From: Pseudomonas cavernae
GTDB taxonomy: Bacteria > Pseudomonadota > Gammaproteobacteria > Pseudomonadales > Pseudomonadaceae
Assembly (NCBI RefSeq): GCF_003595175.1
Contig: NZ_CP032419.1
Span: 4,402,001 to 4,466,000, forward strand
DNA length: 64,000 nucleotides
Reading direction: 5' to 3'
Shown: positions 41,977-51,695 of the stretch, one piece after another
How positions within the stretch are numbered: the first letter of the stretch is position 1
How the letters are laid out: each line of letters begins with the position of its first letter
The notes under the pieces: model-generated
The model's input: only the letters and a program-made list of their open reading frames with translations
What the model was told of the DNA's origin: nothing
The model's database searches: none
Program-made: the position numbers and the translations under genes

Positions 41977-43129
41977 ATCTACCCTCTCGACTCGGCTCGT
42001 CAGCCAGCAGTTCATCCAGCAGCTCGCGGTACTGGCGGCGAAAATCCTCGATGGCATGGGCGCGGCACAGATAGGCATAGCCCCGCTCGCCTGCTGCCGC
42101 CAGCGACTCAGGACCCAGCGCCAGCATGGCGCGCAGCTGCTCGGCCAGCGCCTGCGGCTGGCCGACCGGGAAGATGCGCCCGCCGCAGTCCTCGAGGATC
42201 GACCGTAGGCTGTCGATATCCGAGCCGATGACCGGCAGATGGCCGCTCATCCCCTCCAGCAGGGCCAACGGCAACCCCTCGCTGAGGGAGGGCATGACGA
42301 ACACATCGAATGCACGCACATACTGCAGGGCATCATCCTTCGCCCCGAGCAGCAGGACCCGGCCCTGCAGGCCGTGCCGCGCGATCGCGGCCTCCAACTC
42401 GACCCGCGAGCGGCCTTCGCCGATGATCGCCAGCACCGCCGCCGGCTGCTGGTCTTTGACCAGGGCGAAGGCCTCCAGCAGGTGGATATGGCCCTTGACC
42501 GGAACCAGCCGGCCGATGGTGCCGAACACAAAGGCAGCGGCCGGCAGACCGAGCAGCTCACGGGCCTGCTGGCGCGGATGCTGAAGCTTCTCGGCGCGCG
42601 CGATATCGATGGCGTTGTTGATCTGCCGGGTATTGGTCTCGGTGAAGCCGGCACCACAGGCGAGCAAGTCGTCACGTACCGCCCGCGACACGCCGACCAG
42701 CCGCCAGGCCGAGCCGATCAGGCGGCGCATCTCCCAGCGCCGATAAGCCCGGTCGTACTCGCCCAAGCCGTGCAGCACACCGATGCAGGCCGGGATGCGT
42801 AGCCAGCGATTGAGCAACATCAGCATGTTGATCGGCTTGAAGCGGTGCGCGATCACCGCGTCATAGCCCTCGGCCCGGCAATGTTGGTAGAGCACCCAGA
42901 GCGCGCGCAGACGCAACCCCTTGGTGGCGCCTTGGCTGAAGCCGAAATACACCGAGCGCGGTGCGCGGCTCTCCGGCTCGCCCGGTTCCGGGCAGCCGCG
43001 CAGGAAGGCGGTGGTGACCTCGAAGCGGTCCGTCGGCAAGGCTTGGACGACCTGCTCGGCCAGATCCGATGCGTTGACGTTGTAGCGGTTCTGCAACTGC
43101 AGCACCTTGGAACGGCGCCCCTGACTCAC
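41969..43129 (-). CDS. Glycosyltransferase family 4
   Basis: A 386-residue GT-B enzyme: HRFKPINMLMLLNRWLRIP near residue 95, FGTIGRLVPVKGH near 205, and the donor-site motif VMPSLSEGLPLALLEGMS near 290 with the E-x7-E pair. Probably an outer-core transferase, comparable by context to PAO1 Ssg (PA5001) or WapH (PA5004). Start overlaps the upstream gene by 4 bases. Confidence 0.87.
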   Translation of the reverse strand: MSQGRRSKVLQLQNRYNVNASDLAEQVVQALPTDRFEVTTAFLRGCPEPGEPESRAPRSVYFGFSQGATKGLRLRALWVLYQHCRAEGYDAVIAHRFKPINMLMLLNRWLRIPACIGVLHGLGEYDRAYRRWEMRRLIGSAWRLVGVSRAVRDDLLACGAGFTETNTRQINNAIDIARAEKLQHPRQQARELLGLPAAAFVFGTIGRLVPVKGHIHLLEAFALVKDQQPAAVLAIIGEGRSRVELEAAIARHGLQGRVLLLGAKDDALQYVRAFDVFVMPSLSEGLPLALLEGMSGHLPVIGSDIDSLRSILEDCGGRIFPVGQPQALAEQLRAMLALGPESLAAAGERGYAYLCRAHAIEDFRRQYRELLDELLADEPSREGRYE

Positions 43130-44055
43130 GGCGTCTGCCTCTTGTTGAACAGCAGCCGCAGCGCCTTGCGCGTATAGGACCAGCGCGTGAGCACCCGCAG
43201 ATCCGCGCGCAGGGCCTGGCGATAGAATTCCAATGCCGTGTCGCGCTCGCCGGCAGTGTAGAAAGTGCGGAACAGCGACAGGCAGCGCTGGGCCAGGAAT
43301 GCCTGCTTCAGATCCTGCAGGTCCGCCGGCATGCGTTCGGGCGAGAACACTTCATCGACCAGCTCCAGACCTGCCGCGCGGGCATAGGTCAGGTTGTGGC
43401 GCAGGCTGGTGTCGTGTCTGTGGATCAGCGCCAGCGGCTGATTCAACACGCTGCAGGGAAAACGCGCCAACACCTGGGCGAACACCGGGATATCCTCGGT
43501 GTTGCGGAAACGCTCGGGGTAACGCCCGGGGCCGAACACCTCGCGATGCATGGCGCAGGCGCCATTGGAAATGGCCACCGTCTTACCGATCAGATAACCG
43601 CTCAAACGTTTCCGCGGCTCAACTGGCAGAGGTTTCACCTCGTGCAGGCTGCGCTTGCCGCTGGCGAATACCGACCAGTGCCCACCAATCACCATGCGCG
43701 TCTGCGGCTGGGCGGCGATGTGCTGGGCCAGGGCCGACAGCGCATCTGGCGCCAGCTCATCGTCGGCATCGAGAAACACCAGAAAATTTCCGGCCGCTTC
43801 GTCAATGCCCAGGTTGCGCACCGAGGCCAGCCCGCCATTGCTCTTGCGCAGCGCCCGAAAGCGGCCCGGATGGCTCTGTAGCAGGCTATCGATCACCTGC
43901 GGCGTATGGTCGGTCGAACCATCGTCGATCACGATCAATTCGGCCGCCGCCTCATCCAGCTGGGCCAGCACCGACTCCACCGCGCGCGGCAGCGTCGCGG
44001 CGTAGTTATACGCCGGGATGACGACGCTCAGCAGTAATTCACGCGCCTGCGTCAT
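43126..44055 (-). CDS. Glycosyltransferase family 2
   Basis: A 309-residue GT-A enzyme with LLSVVIPAYNYAATLPRAV at the N-terminus, VIDDGSTDHTPQVID near residue 42 and the DxD region FLDADDELAPDALSAL near 92. Likely adds a core or O-unit sugar. ATG 44053-44055 overlaps the carbamoyltransferase end by 17 bases, so coupling is likely. The sugar it uses cannot be read from sequence. Confidence 0.87.
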   Translation of the reverse strand: MTQARELLLSVVIPAYNYAATLPRAVESVLAQLDEAAAELIVIDDGSTDHTPQVIDSLLQSHPGRFRALRKSNGGLASVRNLGIDEAAGNFLVFLDADDELAPDALSALAQHIAAQPQTRMVIGGHWSVFASGKRSLHEVKPLPVEPRKRLSGYLIGKTVAISNGACAMHREVFGPGRYPERFRNTEDIPVFAQVLARFPCSVLNQPLALIHRHDTSLRHNLTYARAAGLELVDEVFSPERMPADLQDLKQAFLAQRCLSLFRTFYTAGERDTALEFYRQALRADLRVLTRWSYTRKALRLLFNKRQTP

Positions 44056-45796
44056 ACCCGTCCACACCCTCCTTGACCACCAGAATGTCCTCCATGATCA
44101 GGTACTGCAGATCCGAGCCGAAGAACATGTTCAGCGCATCGGTCGGCGAGCAGATCATCGGTTCGCCGCGGCGGTTCAGCGAGGTGTTCAGCGACACGCC
44201 GTTGCCGGTGAGGTTTTCCAGCTCTTTCATCATGTCGTAGTAGCGCGGGTTGTATTCGCGCTTGAGCACCTGGGCGCGCGAGGTGCCGTCCTCGTGCACC
44301 ACTTCCGGCACGCGGGTCTTCCATTCTTCGGCGACTTCGAAGGTGAAGGTCATGAACGGCGCCGGATGGTCGACCTTGATCATCTGCGGCGCCACGGTGT
44401 CGAGCATCGACGGGCAGAATGGCCGCCAGCGCTCGCGGAACTTGATCTGCGCGTTGATCCGGTCGGCCACCCCGGCCACGCTCGGGCAGCCGATGATCGA
44501 GCGGCCGCCGAGGGCGCGCGGGCCGAACTCCATGCGCCCCTGGAACCAGGCCACCGGGTTGCCGGCGACCATGATCTCGGCGATGCGCCGCGGCATGTCG
44601 GCGATCTGCTGCCACTGCGGCTGGCTCGGGTGCCTTGCGCAGGCGGCGATGACGTCCTCGTTGGAGTAGGCCGGGCCGAGGTAGACGTGCTCCATCTTCT
44701 CCACCGGCACGCCGCGCTGGTGCGACACATAGGCCGCCGCGCCGACCGCGGTGCCGGCGTCGCCGGACGCCGGCTGGACGAACAGCTCCTGCACGTCATC
44801 GCGGGCGATGATCTTCTGGTTGAGCTTGACGTTCAGCGCACAGCCGCCGGCGAAGGCGAGCTTGCCGGTCTCCTTGAGGATGTCGCCGAGGTAGTGGTCG
44901 ATCATCTGCAGCGCGAGCTTCTCGAACAGCGCCTGCATGCTGGCGGCATAGTGGATGTAGGGGTCGTCGGCGATGTCGCCTTCGCGCTTGGGCCCCAGCC
45001 ACTCGATCAGCTTGGGCGAGAAATAGAAGCCCTTGCCCTTCTCCTTGTGGCGGCGCAGGCCGATGACGTTGGCGTAGTCGGTGTTGATCACCAGTTCGCC
45101 GTTCTCGAACTTGGCCAGGCGCGAGAAGTCGTACTTGCTGGCGTCGCCGTAGGGCGCCATGCCCATGACCTTGAACTCGCCGTCGAGCATTTCGAAGCCG
45201 AGGAACTCGGTGATCGCGCCATACAGGCCGCCGAGCGAATCCGGGTCGTAGAACTCCTTGATCTTGTGGATCTTGCCGTGCTCGCCGTAGCCGAAGAAGG
45301 TGGTGGCGTACTCGCCCTTGCCGTCGATACCGAGGATCGCGGTCTTCTCCTGGAAGCCGGAGCAGTGGTAGGCGCTGGAGGCGTGGGCCAGGTGGTGCTC
45401 GACCGGCTGGATCTTGATCTTCTTCAGGTCGAAGCCGAGCTGCTGCAGGCACCACTGGATGCGCTTGTGGTAGCGCTTGTAGCGGCGATTGCCCATGAGG
45501 ATGGCGTCGAGCGCGCGATCCGGTGCATAGGCGTAGCGCTTGGCGTAGTGCCAGCGGGCCTTGCCGATCAGGCTGATGGGGGCGAAGGGAATCGCCACCA
45601 CGTCGACGTCTTCCGGCTGGATCCCGGCCTGTTCCAGGCAGAACTTGGCCGACTCGTAGGGCATGCGGTTCTTCGCGTGCTTGTCGCGCACGAAGCGCTC
45701 TTCCTCGACGGCCGCGATCAGCTTGCCGTCGATGTACAGGGCGGCGGAGGGGTCATGGCTGAGGGCGCCGGACAGCCCGAGAATGGTCAATGCCAC
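44039..45796 (-). CDS. NodU/CmcH-type carbamoyltransferase
   Basis: A 585-residue protein with the N-terminal Kae1-like domain (LGLSGALSHDPSAALY, VEHHLAHASSAYHCSGF with metal His pair) and a YrdC-like/C-terminal domain (FQGRMEFGPRALGGRSIIG, a hallmark motif). In P. aeruginosa the LPS core heptose carries a 7-O-carbamoyl group, and PAO1 has this gene (PA5005) at the same place. The start is GTG 45794-45796 with GAGG upstream. It lies 12 bases after the double-kinase gene. Confidence 0.9.
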   Translation of the reverse strand: MALTILGLSGALSHDPSAALYIDGKLIAAVEEERFVRDKHAKNRMPYESAKFCLEQAGIQPEDVDVVAIPFAPISLIGKARWHYAKRYAYAPDRALDAILMGNRRYKRYHKRIQWCLQQLGFDLKKIKIQPVEHHLAHASSAYHCSGFQEKTAILGIDGKGEYATTFFGYGEHGKIHKIKEFYDPDSLGGLYGAITEFLGFEMLDGEFKVMGMAPYGDASKYDFSRLAKFENGELVINTDYANVIGLRRHKEKGKGFYFSPKLIEWLGPKREGDIADDPYIHYAASMQALFEKLALQMIDHYLGDILKETGKLAFAGGCALNVKLNQKIIARDDVQELFVQPASGDAGTAVGAAAYVSHQRGVPVEKMEHVYLGPAYSNEDVIAACARHPSQPQWQQIADMPRRIAEIMVAGNPVAWFQGRMEFGPRALGGRSIIGCPSVAGVADRINAQIKFRERWRPFCPSMLDTVAPQMIKVDHPAPFMTFTFEVAEEWKTRVPEVVHEDGTSRAQVLKREYNPRYYDMMKELENLTGNGVSLNTSLNRRGEPMICSPTDALNMFFGSDLQYLIMEDILVVKEGVDGYDAGA

Positions 45797-45808
45797 AGGT
45801 TAAAACCT

Positions 45809-47272
45809 CTATTCAGGGCAGGTGCCGGGCACCTGCGGTAAACGTTGGTCGAGCAACCGGTAGAGGGCCGAATCGGCCGGCCAGTTGCGCAAAAAGCGGG
45901 CGCGATCCCGCGCATAGGCCGCGACGAAACGGCGCGCACTGTGGTGCTGACGCATGGCATCGAGGTCGATCAACGCCCAGTGGCCGTCATGCCAGAACAG
46001 GTTGCTGCCCTTGAGATCGCCATGGCTGATGCGCTCGCGCAGCAGCGCGGCAAACAGCCGGTCGAGGGCGACCAGTTCGGCCTCTGGCGGCGCAACGCCC
46101 TCTTCTGTCGCCAGATAGGGCTGAAAGCGCGCGAGTATATCCTGCCCGGCCAGGCTATCGGTAATCAGGTAGGCGCGCCCGCGCAACCCGCACCAGCGCC
46201 GCTCGAGCACCGCCAGCGGCTGCGGCGTGGCGATACCGAGAAAGTGCAGGCGATTGCCCTCGCGCCAGCTGTGCCAGGCCCGGCTGGGGCGCCAGAAGCG
46301 TTGCAGCCAGTGACCGAAGTTCTTGATGTTGTAGCGCTTGAGCACCAGGGGGCGGCCGTTCAGCTCGACCTGGGCGACCGTGGCGGAACCGCCGTTCTTG
46401 AGTGACCGGCCCGCAGCCAGGGCGGCATCCGGCGCCGCCAGCAGCCCCTGTAACTCGACCTCGGCTTCGCGGCGCACCGCACGCAGACCAAAAGCCCCGC
46501 GGCGCACGCTAAACAGGCTGCAATCGCGGCCGATCTTCTTCAGGTAGTCGCGCAGGCGCCAGCGCCGCACCTTAGCCACTTCCTTGAGCAAGGCCTCCAG
46601 CGGCAAGGCATGCTCGCCGTTGGCCAGCAGGTAGTGCACCAGCGACTCCTCGATGTGCGGCTCCAGCTCGGCCGGCAACTGGGCGAAGAACACCCCGAGA
46701 TTTTCCAGCACTTGCTGGCGCGACAGTGGCTGCCCCGACACCTCGCCCTGCACGCCGCCGCCGTCGATCAGATACAGCTGGCCGCCATGCCGCAGCAAAT
46801 TGTCCAGATGCAGATCGGCCTGCCACAGGCCCTTGGCATGCAGTTGGGCGATGGCCGTCAACGCCTCGCCCAGCACCGCCTGCTGGGCATCGGACAGCAG
46901 CGCCTGGCGCTCCACCACCCGCCAGGCGTCGCCGAGGCTTTGCGCGCCGTCGAGATAGTCGAACAGCAGCCAGCCGCCCTCACCCGCCTCGAGACCGTCG
47001 GCCAGTAGCAGCGGCGTGGGCAAGTGCTGCTCGGCCAGCAGCCGCGCGCCCTGCAGTTCGCGGAGAAAATGTCGGGCCGCGCGCTTGCCGACCAGCAGCT
47101 TGGCCAGCACCTTGCGCCCGCGCCAGTCGCCGACTCCGACATAGCGCTGTCCGGGCAGCACCCGCAGCAGGCGCTGCAACTGCAGGGTCGCCGGCCCGAC
47201 GGCATCCGCCAACTCGATCGCCAGCGGCAGGCGCGGCGCCCGTCCGGCCCGGCTCAATTCACTCAATTTCAT
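45809..47272 (-). CDS. Tandem LPS kinase (InaA/WaaP-like), two kinase domains
   Basis: A 487-residue protein with two kinase-like domains. The first (about 30-230) has LHAKGLWQADLHLDNLL as its catalytic loop and LYLIDGGGV as the metal loop; the second (about 290-480) has ISHGDLKGSNLFWHDGHWALIDLDAM. Both loops keep the catalytic Asp and the Asn, so both may be active. Predicted to phosphorylate inner-core heptose or other sugar residues. Counterpart of PAO1 PA5006. Overlaps the upstream gene by 4 bases. Confidence 0.87.
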   Translation of the reverse strand: MKLSELSRAGRAPRLPLAIELADAVGPATLQLQRLLRVLPGQRYVGVGDWRGRKVLAKLLVGKRAARHFLRELQGARLLAEQHLPTPLLLADGLEAGEGGWLLFDYLDGAQSLGDAWRVVERQALLSDAQQAVLGEALTAIAQLHAKGLWQADLHLDNLLRHGGQLYLIDGGGVQGEVSGQPLSRQQVLENLGVFFAQLPAELEPHIEESLVHYLLANGEHALPLEALLKEVAKVRRWRLRDYLKKIGRDCSLFSVRRGAFGLRAVRREAEVELQGLLAAPDAALAAGRSLKNGGSATVAQVELNGRPLVLKRYNIKNFGHWLQRFWRPSRAWHSWREGNRLHFLGIATPQPLAVLERRWCGLRGRAYLITDSLAGQDILARFQPYLATEEGVAPPEAELVALDRLFAALLRERISHGDLKGSNLFWHDGHWALIDLDAMRQHHSARRFVAAYARDRARFLRNWPADSALYRLLDQRLPQVPGTCPE

Positions 47273-48015
47273 CGGCGCGCCTCTTTAGCGCGCTGGCGCG
47301 CCGTCAACTGCCGTAACCAATGCGGCTGTTCGCCAGCATCACCGAGATAAGCGTTCAGCAGCTGCTCCACTTCGGCGGCGCTCCAGACCTGGGCGCGGCG
47401 CAGCAGCGGCTCGAGATCCTTGACCCGGTCGCGGCGACCGAGCAGCAGCGGCCGGGTCTTCTCCAGATCGATCAGGCAGGCCTCGAAGCCCGTGGCCGTG
47501 GCACGCAGGAAGATATGTTTGGGATAGAAACAGCCGTGCTTCTGCCCGGCCGTATGCAGGCGCCGCGCCAGTTCGCCGCAGGCGCGCAGGATCGCGCTGC
47601 GTCGGCCGGCGTCGAGGCGCGGCCAGTCATCCAGGTGCTGCACGAGATCCTGCCAGCCATCCAGGGCGCGGGTCAGCAAAATCGCCCGGCGCTCGCCGGC
47701 GGCCCGCCGCTCGGCGAAGAAGGCCGCCTGCAGGGCGGGAATGCCCAGCACCCGATAACGCTGAATATTGCGGAACTCGCGGGCGAAGGTCGATTCGCCG
47801 AACGGATACGTCAGGCTGCACGCCAGGTGATTGCTCTGCCGCTTCAGGTAGTAGGCGGCGTCACCGAGGTCCAGGCGATACACGCTGCTCCAGCCACCGC
47901 GCTCGGTGTTCGGCTCGTCCACCGCCGCCAGCTTGAGCGCCCACAGCGCGTCGAAGCTGGCCAGGCCATGACGTTCGAGCAGCGCCCGGTCCTCGGCGGC
48001 GATGAAATCGGTCAT
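47269..48015 (-). CDS. LPS kinase InaA-family protein
   Basis: A 248-residue kinase-fold protein. It has YYLKRQSNHL near residue 54 (phosphate-binding Lys) and HTAGQKHGCFYPKHIFLRATATGFEACLIDLEKTRPLLLG around 153-193 (positions only: catalytic His/Asp-like region and Asp of the metal loop). Part of the kinase run beside waaP, equivalent to PAO1 PA5007. Starts at ATG 48013-48015, overlapping the previous stop (ATGA). Confidence 0.85.
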   Translation of the reverse strand: MTDFIAAEDRALLERHGLASFDALWALKLAAVDEPNTERGGWSSVYRLDLGDAAYYLKRQSNHLACSLTYPFGESTFAREFRNIQRYRVLGIPALQAAFFAERRAAGERRAILLTRALDGWQDLVQHLDDWPRLDAGRRSAILRACGELARRLHTAGQKHGCFYPKHIFLRATATGFEACLIDLEKTRPLLLGRRDRVKDLEPLLRRAQVWSAAEVEQLLNAYLGDAGEQPHWLRQLTARQRAKEARR

Positions 48016-48749
48016 TCCCGACCCTCGAAAAAGCCCACGATCTGGCGGATGCGCTTCTTATCACTGATGTTCAGCCGCTGGCGACCGCGGTATTGCAGAT
48101 AGAAGCGCAGGCGCTGGCTGCGCGACAACTGTTGCTTGGCCACTTTGTCCAGACAGGCCAGGTCCTTGACGATCCGGTAGCGCAGCAACGGCCCCTGCCA
48201 GAATGCCCCAGTCGGGCAGTCGATGAAGAACAGTTCGGCCTGGTCGTTGACCAACAGATTGCGCCACTTCAGGTCGTTGTGGGCGAAGTGATGGTCATGC
48301 AGGGTGCGCGTGGCCTTGGCCAGCTGGCGGCTGATCGCGTCCACCCAGCGCCGATCGCGCAAACGCGGATCGTTTTGCCGAGCCAGCGCCGCCAGATCCT
48401 CGGTACCGACCACTTCGGCGGTAATCAGCGCCCCGCGGGAGAATTTTCCGGCCTGGCGCTCCAGGCCGTAGGCCACCAGCGGCGCGGTGGCGATGCCCCA
48501 CTTGGCGAAGTGTTTGAGGTTCTGCCACTCGGCCTTGACCCGCGGCCGGCCCAAGTAGCGGCGCAGGCCTTTGCCGGCGCCCCAGTAGCGCTTGACGTAA
48601 TAGCGCCGGCCGAGATGCTCGACCCGCAGCACCTCGGACAGCAGGTCGCCGGTGATGGTCTCGCCCTGCAGGGCGAACACCGCATCGAGATCGGCGAAGT
48701 GTTCGGCCTCCGCCGGCGCCAGGCCGGCGGCCAGTTTCCAGGCACTCAT
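48012..48749 (-). CDS. wapP: LPS core kinase (WapP-like)
   Basis: A 245-residue kinase-fold protein with RYYVKRYWGAGKG near residue 50, a catalytic loop HDHHFAHNDLKWRNLLVN near 153 and ELFFIDCPTG near 175. It is encoded directly after waaP with a 4-base overlap, as PA5008 (wapP) in PAO1. It is predicted to phosphorylate heptose in the inner core. The symbol is by synteny, not by activity. Confidence 0.84.
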   Translation of the reverse strand: MSAWKLAAGLAPAEAEHFADLDAVFALQGETITGDLLSEVLRVEHLGRRYYVKRYWGAGKGLRRYLGRPRVKAEWQNLKHFAKWGIATAPLVAYGLERQAGKFSRGALITAEVVGTEDLAALARQNDPRLRDRRWVDAISRQLAKATRTLHDHHFAHNDLKWRNLLVNDQAELFFIDCPTGAFWQGPLLRYRIVKDLACLDKVAKQQLSRSQRLRFYLQYRGRQRLNISDKKRIRQIVGFFEGRE

Positions 48750-49576
48750 TGGCCCGCCCCCGGGGCGTATTTGCGCCGGTAACGCAGCAACAGGCGCTCG
48801 GCCCTGCGCTCCAGCCAGGCCAGCAGACGCGCTTCGTCGCGCAGGATCCAGCGCAGCGGCTGCTGGCCCTTTGTCTGTAAAAAATAGGCTTTCAGGAAGC
48901 GCAGCTTGTCGCGCCGGGTCAGGCCGATACCCAGAGCGGAGAAATACAGTCCGGCGAGGTCCTTGTCGCGCCAGCGGCGCGGCGTGGCCGCGCGGGCTTG
49001 CGCGCGGTGCAGGTCGATCAGCGACAGCTTGAAGTCGTCCGCCGTCGGCACCTTATCGGTATGCAGGAGGAAGTGGCAGATATAGCAGTCGCGGTGGTTG
49101 ACCCCGGCGCGGTGCATGTTGCCGGTCATCCGCGCCACCTCGGCGATCAGCGCACGCTTCAGCCGCGGCGGCGGCGGCTGTTCGCGCCAATTGAGGCTGA
49201 AGACCTCCAGGTCGACGGTCGGTGCCAGTTCCTCGGTGATGATGAAGGAATGCTGGCTAGCCGGGTTGTGGCCGCGTGAACCATAGGCCACCGCGGTCAT
49301 GCTCGGCACATTGGCCTCGCGCAGACGCTGCAGCGCCGTCCACTCGTTGCTGGCGCCGAGCACCGGCAGCTTGGCGGAGAGCAGGTTCTTGGCGATCTCG
49401 CCCCAGCCGATGCCACGGTGAATCTTGACGAAATAGCCGCGCCCGTCGACCTCGGTGCGCAGCGTGCGCCGCCCTTCCAGCTCGCGGTAGATCTTGCCCT
49501 GCAGGCGCTCGACCTCGACGAACGGATCGCGCCCGGCCCACAGGCTCTTGAAGGGTTCGGCGAGGATCAGTTGCAT
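48746..49576 (-). CDS. waaP: LPS heptose kinase
   Basis: A 276-residue kinase-like enzyme that phosphorylates HepI of the inner core, which P. aeruginosa needs for outer-membrane integrity. It has FVKIHRGIGWGE (Lys51 region) and the catalytic loop NHRDCYICHFLL with Asp163, matching the essential Asp163 as I recall it for PAO1 WaaP. Start ATG 49574-49576 overlaps waaG by 10 bases. The frame is open to 50890 but only this part is coding. Length is near the known 268 residues. Confidence 0.94.
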   Translation of the reverse strand: MQLILAEPFKSLWAGRDPFVEVERLQGKIYRELEGRRTLRTEVDGRGYFVKIHRGIGWGEIAKNLLSAKLPVLGASNEWTALQRLREANVPSMTAVAYGSRGHNPASQHSFIITEELAPTVDLEVFSLNWREQPPPPRLKRALIAEVARMTGNMHRAGVNHRDCYICHFLLHTDKVPTADDFKLSLIDLHRAQARAATPRRWRDKDLAGLYFSALGIGLTRRDKLRFLKAYFLQTKGQQPLRWILRDEARLLAWLERRAERLLLRYRRKYAPGAGQ

Positions 49577-50697
49577 GCCGGCTCCGCCACCAGGATCACG
49601 TCCGCCGCGTGCTGCGGCATGCTGTACAGATCGGCGCTGGCGGCGAAGGCCAGGCCGTTGCGCGCCCAGGCCGCGCGCGCCGCAGCGTCGGCCAACATCT
49701 CGGCGAGCAGGCGGTTGAGTCGCTCCTGCGCGAACGGGCCGGGCAGCACTCGACCGCTGTCGGCTTCGGCGATGTAGTGGGCGTAGCCGCAGACATCGCT
49801 GACCAGCACCGGCAGGCCGGCGACCAGCGCCTCCAGCAGCACGGTGCCGGTGTTCTCGTTGTAGGCCGGGTGGATCAGCAGGTCGGCGCCGAGCAAAAAG
49901 CGCGGGATGTCGCTGCGGCCCTTGAGAATCTGCACCTGCGCGGAAATCCCCAGCGCCTTGACCTGCAGCAGGAACGGCTTGGGATCGTCCTGGCCGATGA
50001 CGATCAGGCGGGTGCGTTGGCGCAGTTCGCGCGGCAGCGCGGCGACGGCCTTGAGGCTGCGGTCCAGGCCCTTGGTCTTGAACCCGGAGCCGATCTGCAC
50101 CAGCAGCAGCTCGTCGTCCGCCAGCTTGAACTCGCGGCGGAACTCGGCGCGGATCTCGGCGGCATTGGCCGGGGCGCGGCGGTCGGCGGCGATGCCGGGC
50201 GGCAGCAGGTGGAAGCGCGCCGCCGGGGTGGCGTAGTGCTTGACGAACAGCGGCTGCTGCACCTCGGAAATCATCAGCACCTCGGTCTTGGCCTCGGGGG
50301 CGAACACCGCGCGCTCGTAGTCGGCGAAGTGCTTGTAGCGCCCCCATTTGCGGTACAGGCCGTTGCGCAGGGTCTGCGCCTTGTCCTCGAAGCAGGGGTC
50401 GGCGGCGTAGTAGACGTCCAGCCCCGGCATCTTGTTGAAGCCGATCACCCGCGCGACCGGACGCTTGCTCAGATCGGCCTGCACCCAGGCAGTGAATTTC
50501 TCGTTGCGCTTGTGGTTGAACAGCGCCTTGACCGGCGCCACCAGCACCTCGAAACCGTCCGGCACCGGGCCTTCCCAGATCATGGTGTAGACGCGGATGG
50601 CATGGCCGCGCTGCTGGCATTCCAGGGCGATGCGCAGGAAATCGCGCTGCAGGCCACCGAACGGGAAGTATTTGTAGAGGACGAACGCCAGGGTCAT
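49567..50697 (-). CDS. waaG: UDP-glucose:(heptosyl)LPS alpha-1,3-glucosyltransferase WaaG
   Basis: A 376-residue GT4 enzyme beginning MTLAFVLYKYFPFGGLQRDF. Signatures are IGFNKMPGLDVYYAADPCF near residue 85, GSGFKTKGLDRSLKAV near 215 and HPAYNENTGTVLLEALVAGLPV near 290. It adds the first outer-core hexose to HepII. Overlaps waaC by 4 bases (ATGA). Confidence 0.95.
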   Translation of the reverse strand: MTLAFVLYKYFPFGGLQRDFLRIALECQQRGHAIRVYTMIWEGPVPDGFEVLVAPVKALFNHKRNEKFTAWVQADLSKRPVARVIGFNKMPGLDVYYAADPCFEDKAQTLRNGLYRKWGRYKHFADYERAVFAPEAKTEVLMISEVQQPLFVKHYATPAARFHLLPPGIAADRRAPANAAEIRAEFRREFKLADDELLLVQIGSGFKTKGLDRSLKAVAALPRELRQRTRLIVIGQDDPKPFLLQVKALGISAQVQILKGRSDIPRFLLGADLLIHPAYNENTGTVLLEALVAGLPVLVSDVCGYAHYIAEADSGRVLPGPFAQERLNRLLAEMLADAAARAAWARNGLAFAASADLYSMPQHAADVILVAEPACN

Positions 50698-51695
50698 GCC
50701 AGTTCCTCGCTGAGCAGCAAGGCCTCCAGTTCGAGGGCCACGCGCGCCGGCAGCAGGCTGTCGAAGCAGGGCTTGTCACGGTCACCCGAGCCGGCGTCCG
50801 GGCCTTCGGCGCACAGGTGCACCTGCGAGCGGCCGTAGGCGCCGACCAGGTCCGGGCGGGTCGGCCCGTATAGGGAGATGGTCGGCACATCGAGGGCGGC
50901 GGCCAGGTGGCCGAGGCCGGTGTCCACCGCCACGCAGGCGCGGGCGCCGGCGATGACCTTGGCGATGCCGGCCAGATTCAGGCGCGGCAGCACGCTGACC
51001 AGCGCCAGCCCGGCGGCCAGGCGTTCGGCGCGCGCCTGCTCGACGGCATTGCCCCAGGGCAGGCGCACCGCCCAGCCGAGTTCGTTCATGCGCTCGAGCA
51101 GCGCCCGCCAGTAGGCTTCCGGCCAATGCTTGCTCGGCCAGGTGGTGCCGTGCAGGAACAGCAGGTAGGGCGGGCCGCCGGCGTCGGCCAGGCGGTTGCG
51201 GTCCAGGCCGTAGTCGGCGATGCCCTGCGGCAATGGATAGTCCAGCGCCTGGGCGAACAGCTGGCGCACGCGCTCCAGCGCATGCTGGCCCTTAGCCACC
51301 GCATAGCGGCGCGCATAGAAGCGGCTGGCCAACGGCTCACGGGCGGAATGGCCATCCAGGCCGGCCACCGGCGCCTGCACGTAACGGGTCAGCCAGGCGC
51401 TTTTCAGCAGGCCCTGGGCGTCGATCACCAGGTCGTAGCGGGTCGCGCGCAGGCGCTGCTTGAAGCGCGCCCACTCGCCGCTGCGCCAGGTCTGCCAAAG
51501 GTTGCCACGCCAGCGGCGGATCGCCACCGGGATCACCTGGGCCACCGCCGGGTGCCAGGCGGGAATCTCGGCGAAGCCCTCCTCCACCACCCAGTCGAAG
51601 CGGATGCCGGGGATCGCCCGCGCCGCATCGGTGAGCGCCGGCAGGCTGTGGATCACGTCGCCGAGCGACGAGGTCTTGATCAACAGCACTCTCAT
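50694..51695 (-). CDS. waaC: LPS heptosyltransferase I
   Basis: A 333-residue GT9 enzyme starting MRVLLIKTSSLGDVIHSLPAL. KTSSLGD is the ADP-heptose/Kdo site, and the late VAVDTGLGHLAAALDVPTISLYGPTRPDLVG is the nucleotide-binding block. It transfers the first heptose to Kdo. Overlaps waaF by 4 bases. Confidence 0.95.
   Translation of the reverse strand: MRVLLIKTSSLGDVIHSLPALTDAARAIPGIRFDWVVEEGFAEIPAWHPAVAQVIPVAIRRWRGNLWQTWRSGEWARFKQRLRATRYDLVIDAQGLLKSAWLTRYVQAPVAGLDGHSAREPLASRFYARRYAVAKGQHALERVRQLFAQALDYPLPQGIADYGLDRNRLADAGGPPYLLFLHGTTWPSKHWPEAYWRALLERMNELGWAVRLPWGNAVEQARAERLAAGLALVSVLPRLNLAGIAKVIAGARACVAVDTGLGHLAAALDVPTISLYGPTRPDLVGAYGRSQVHLCAEGPDAGSGDRDKPCFDSLLPARVALELEALLLSEELA

Noticed and set aside
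48746..50890. 714-residue frame joined to waaP
   Set aside because: Only the last 276 codons are WaaP; the upstream part is a shadow of waaG and waaC and has Arg/Gly-rich nonsense text.
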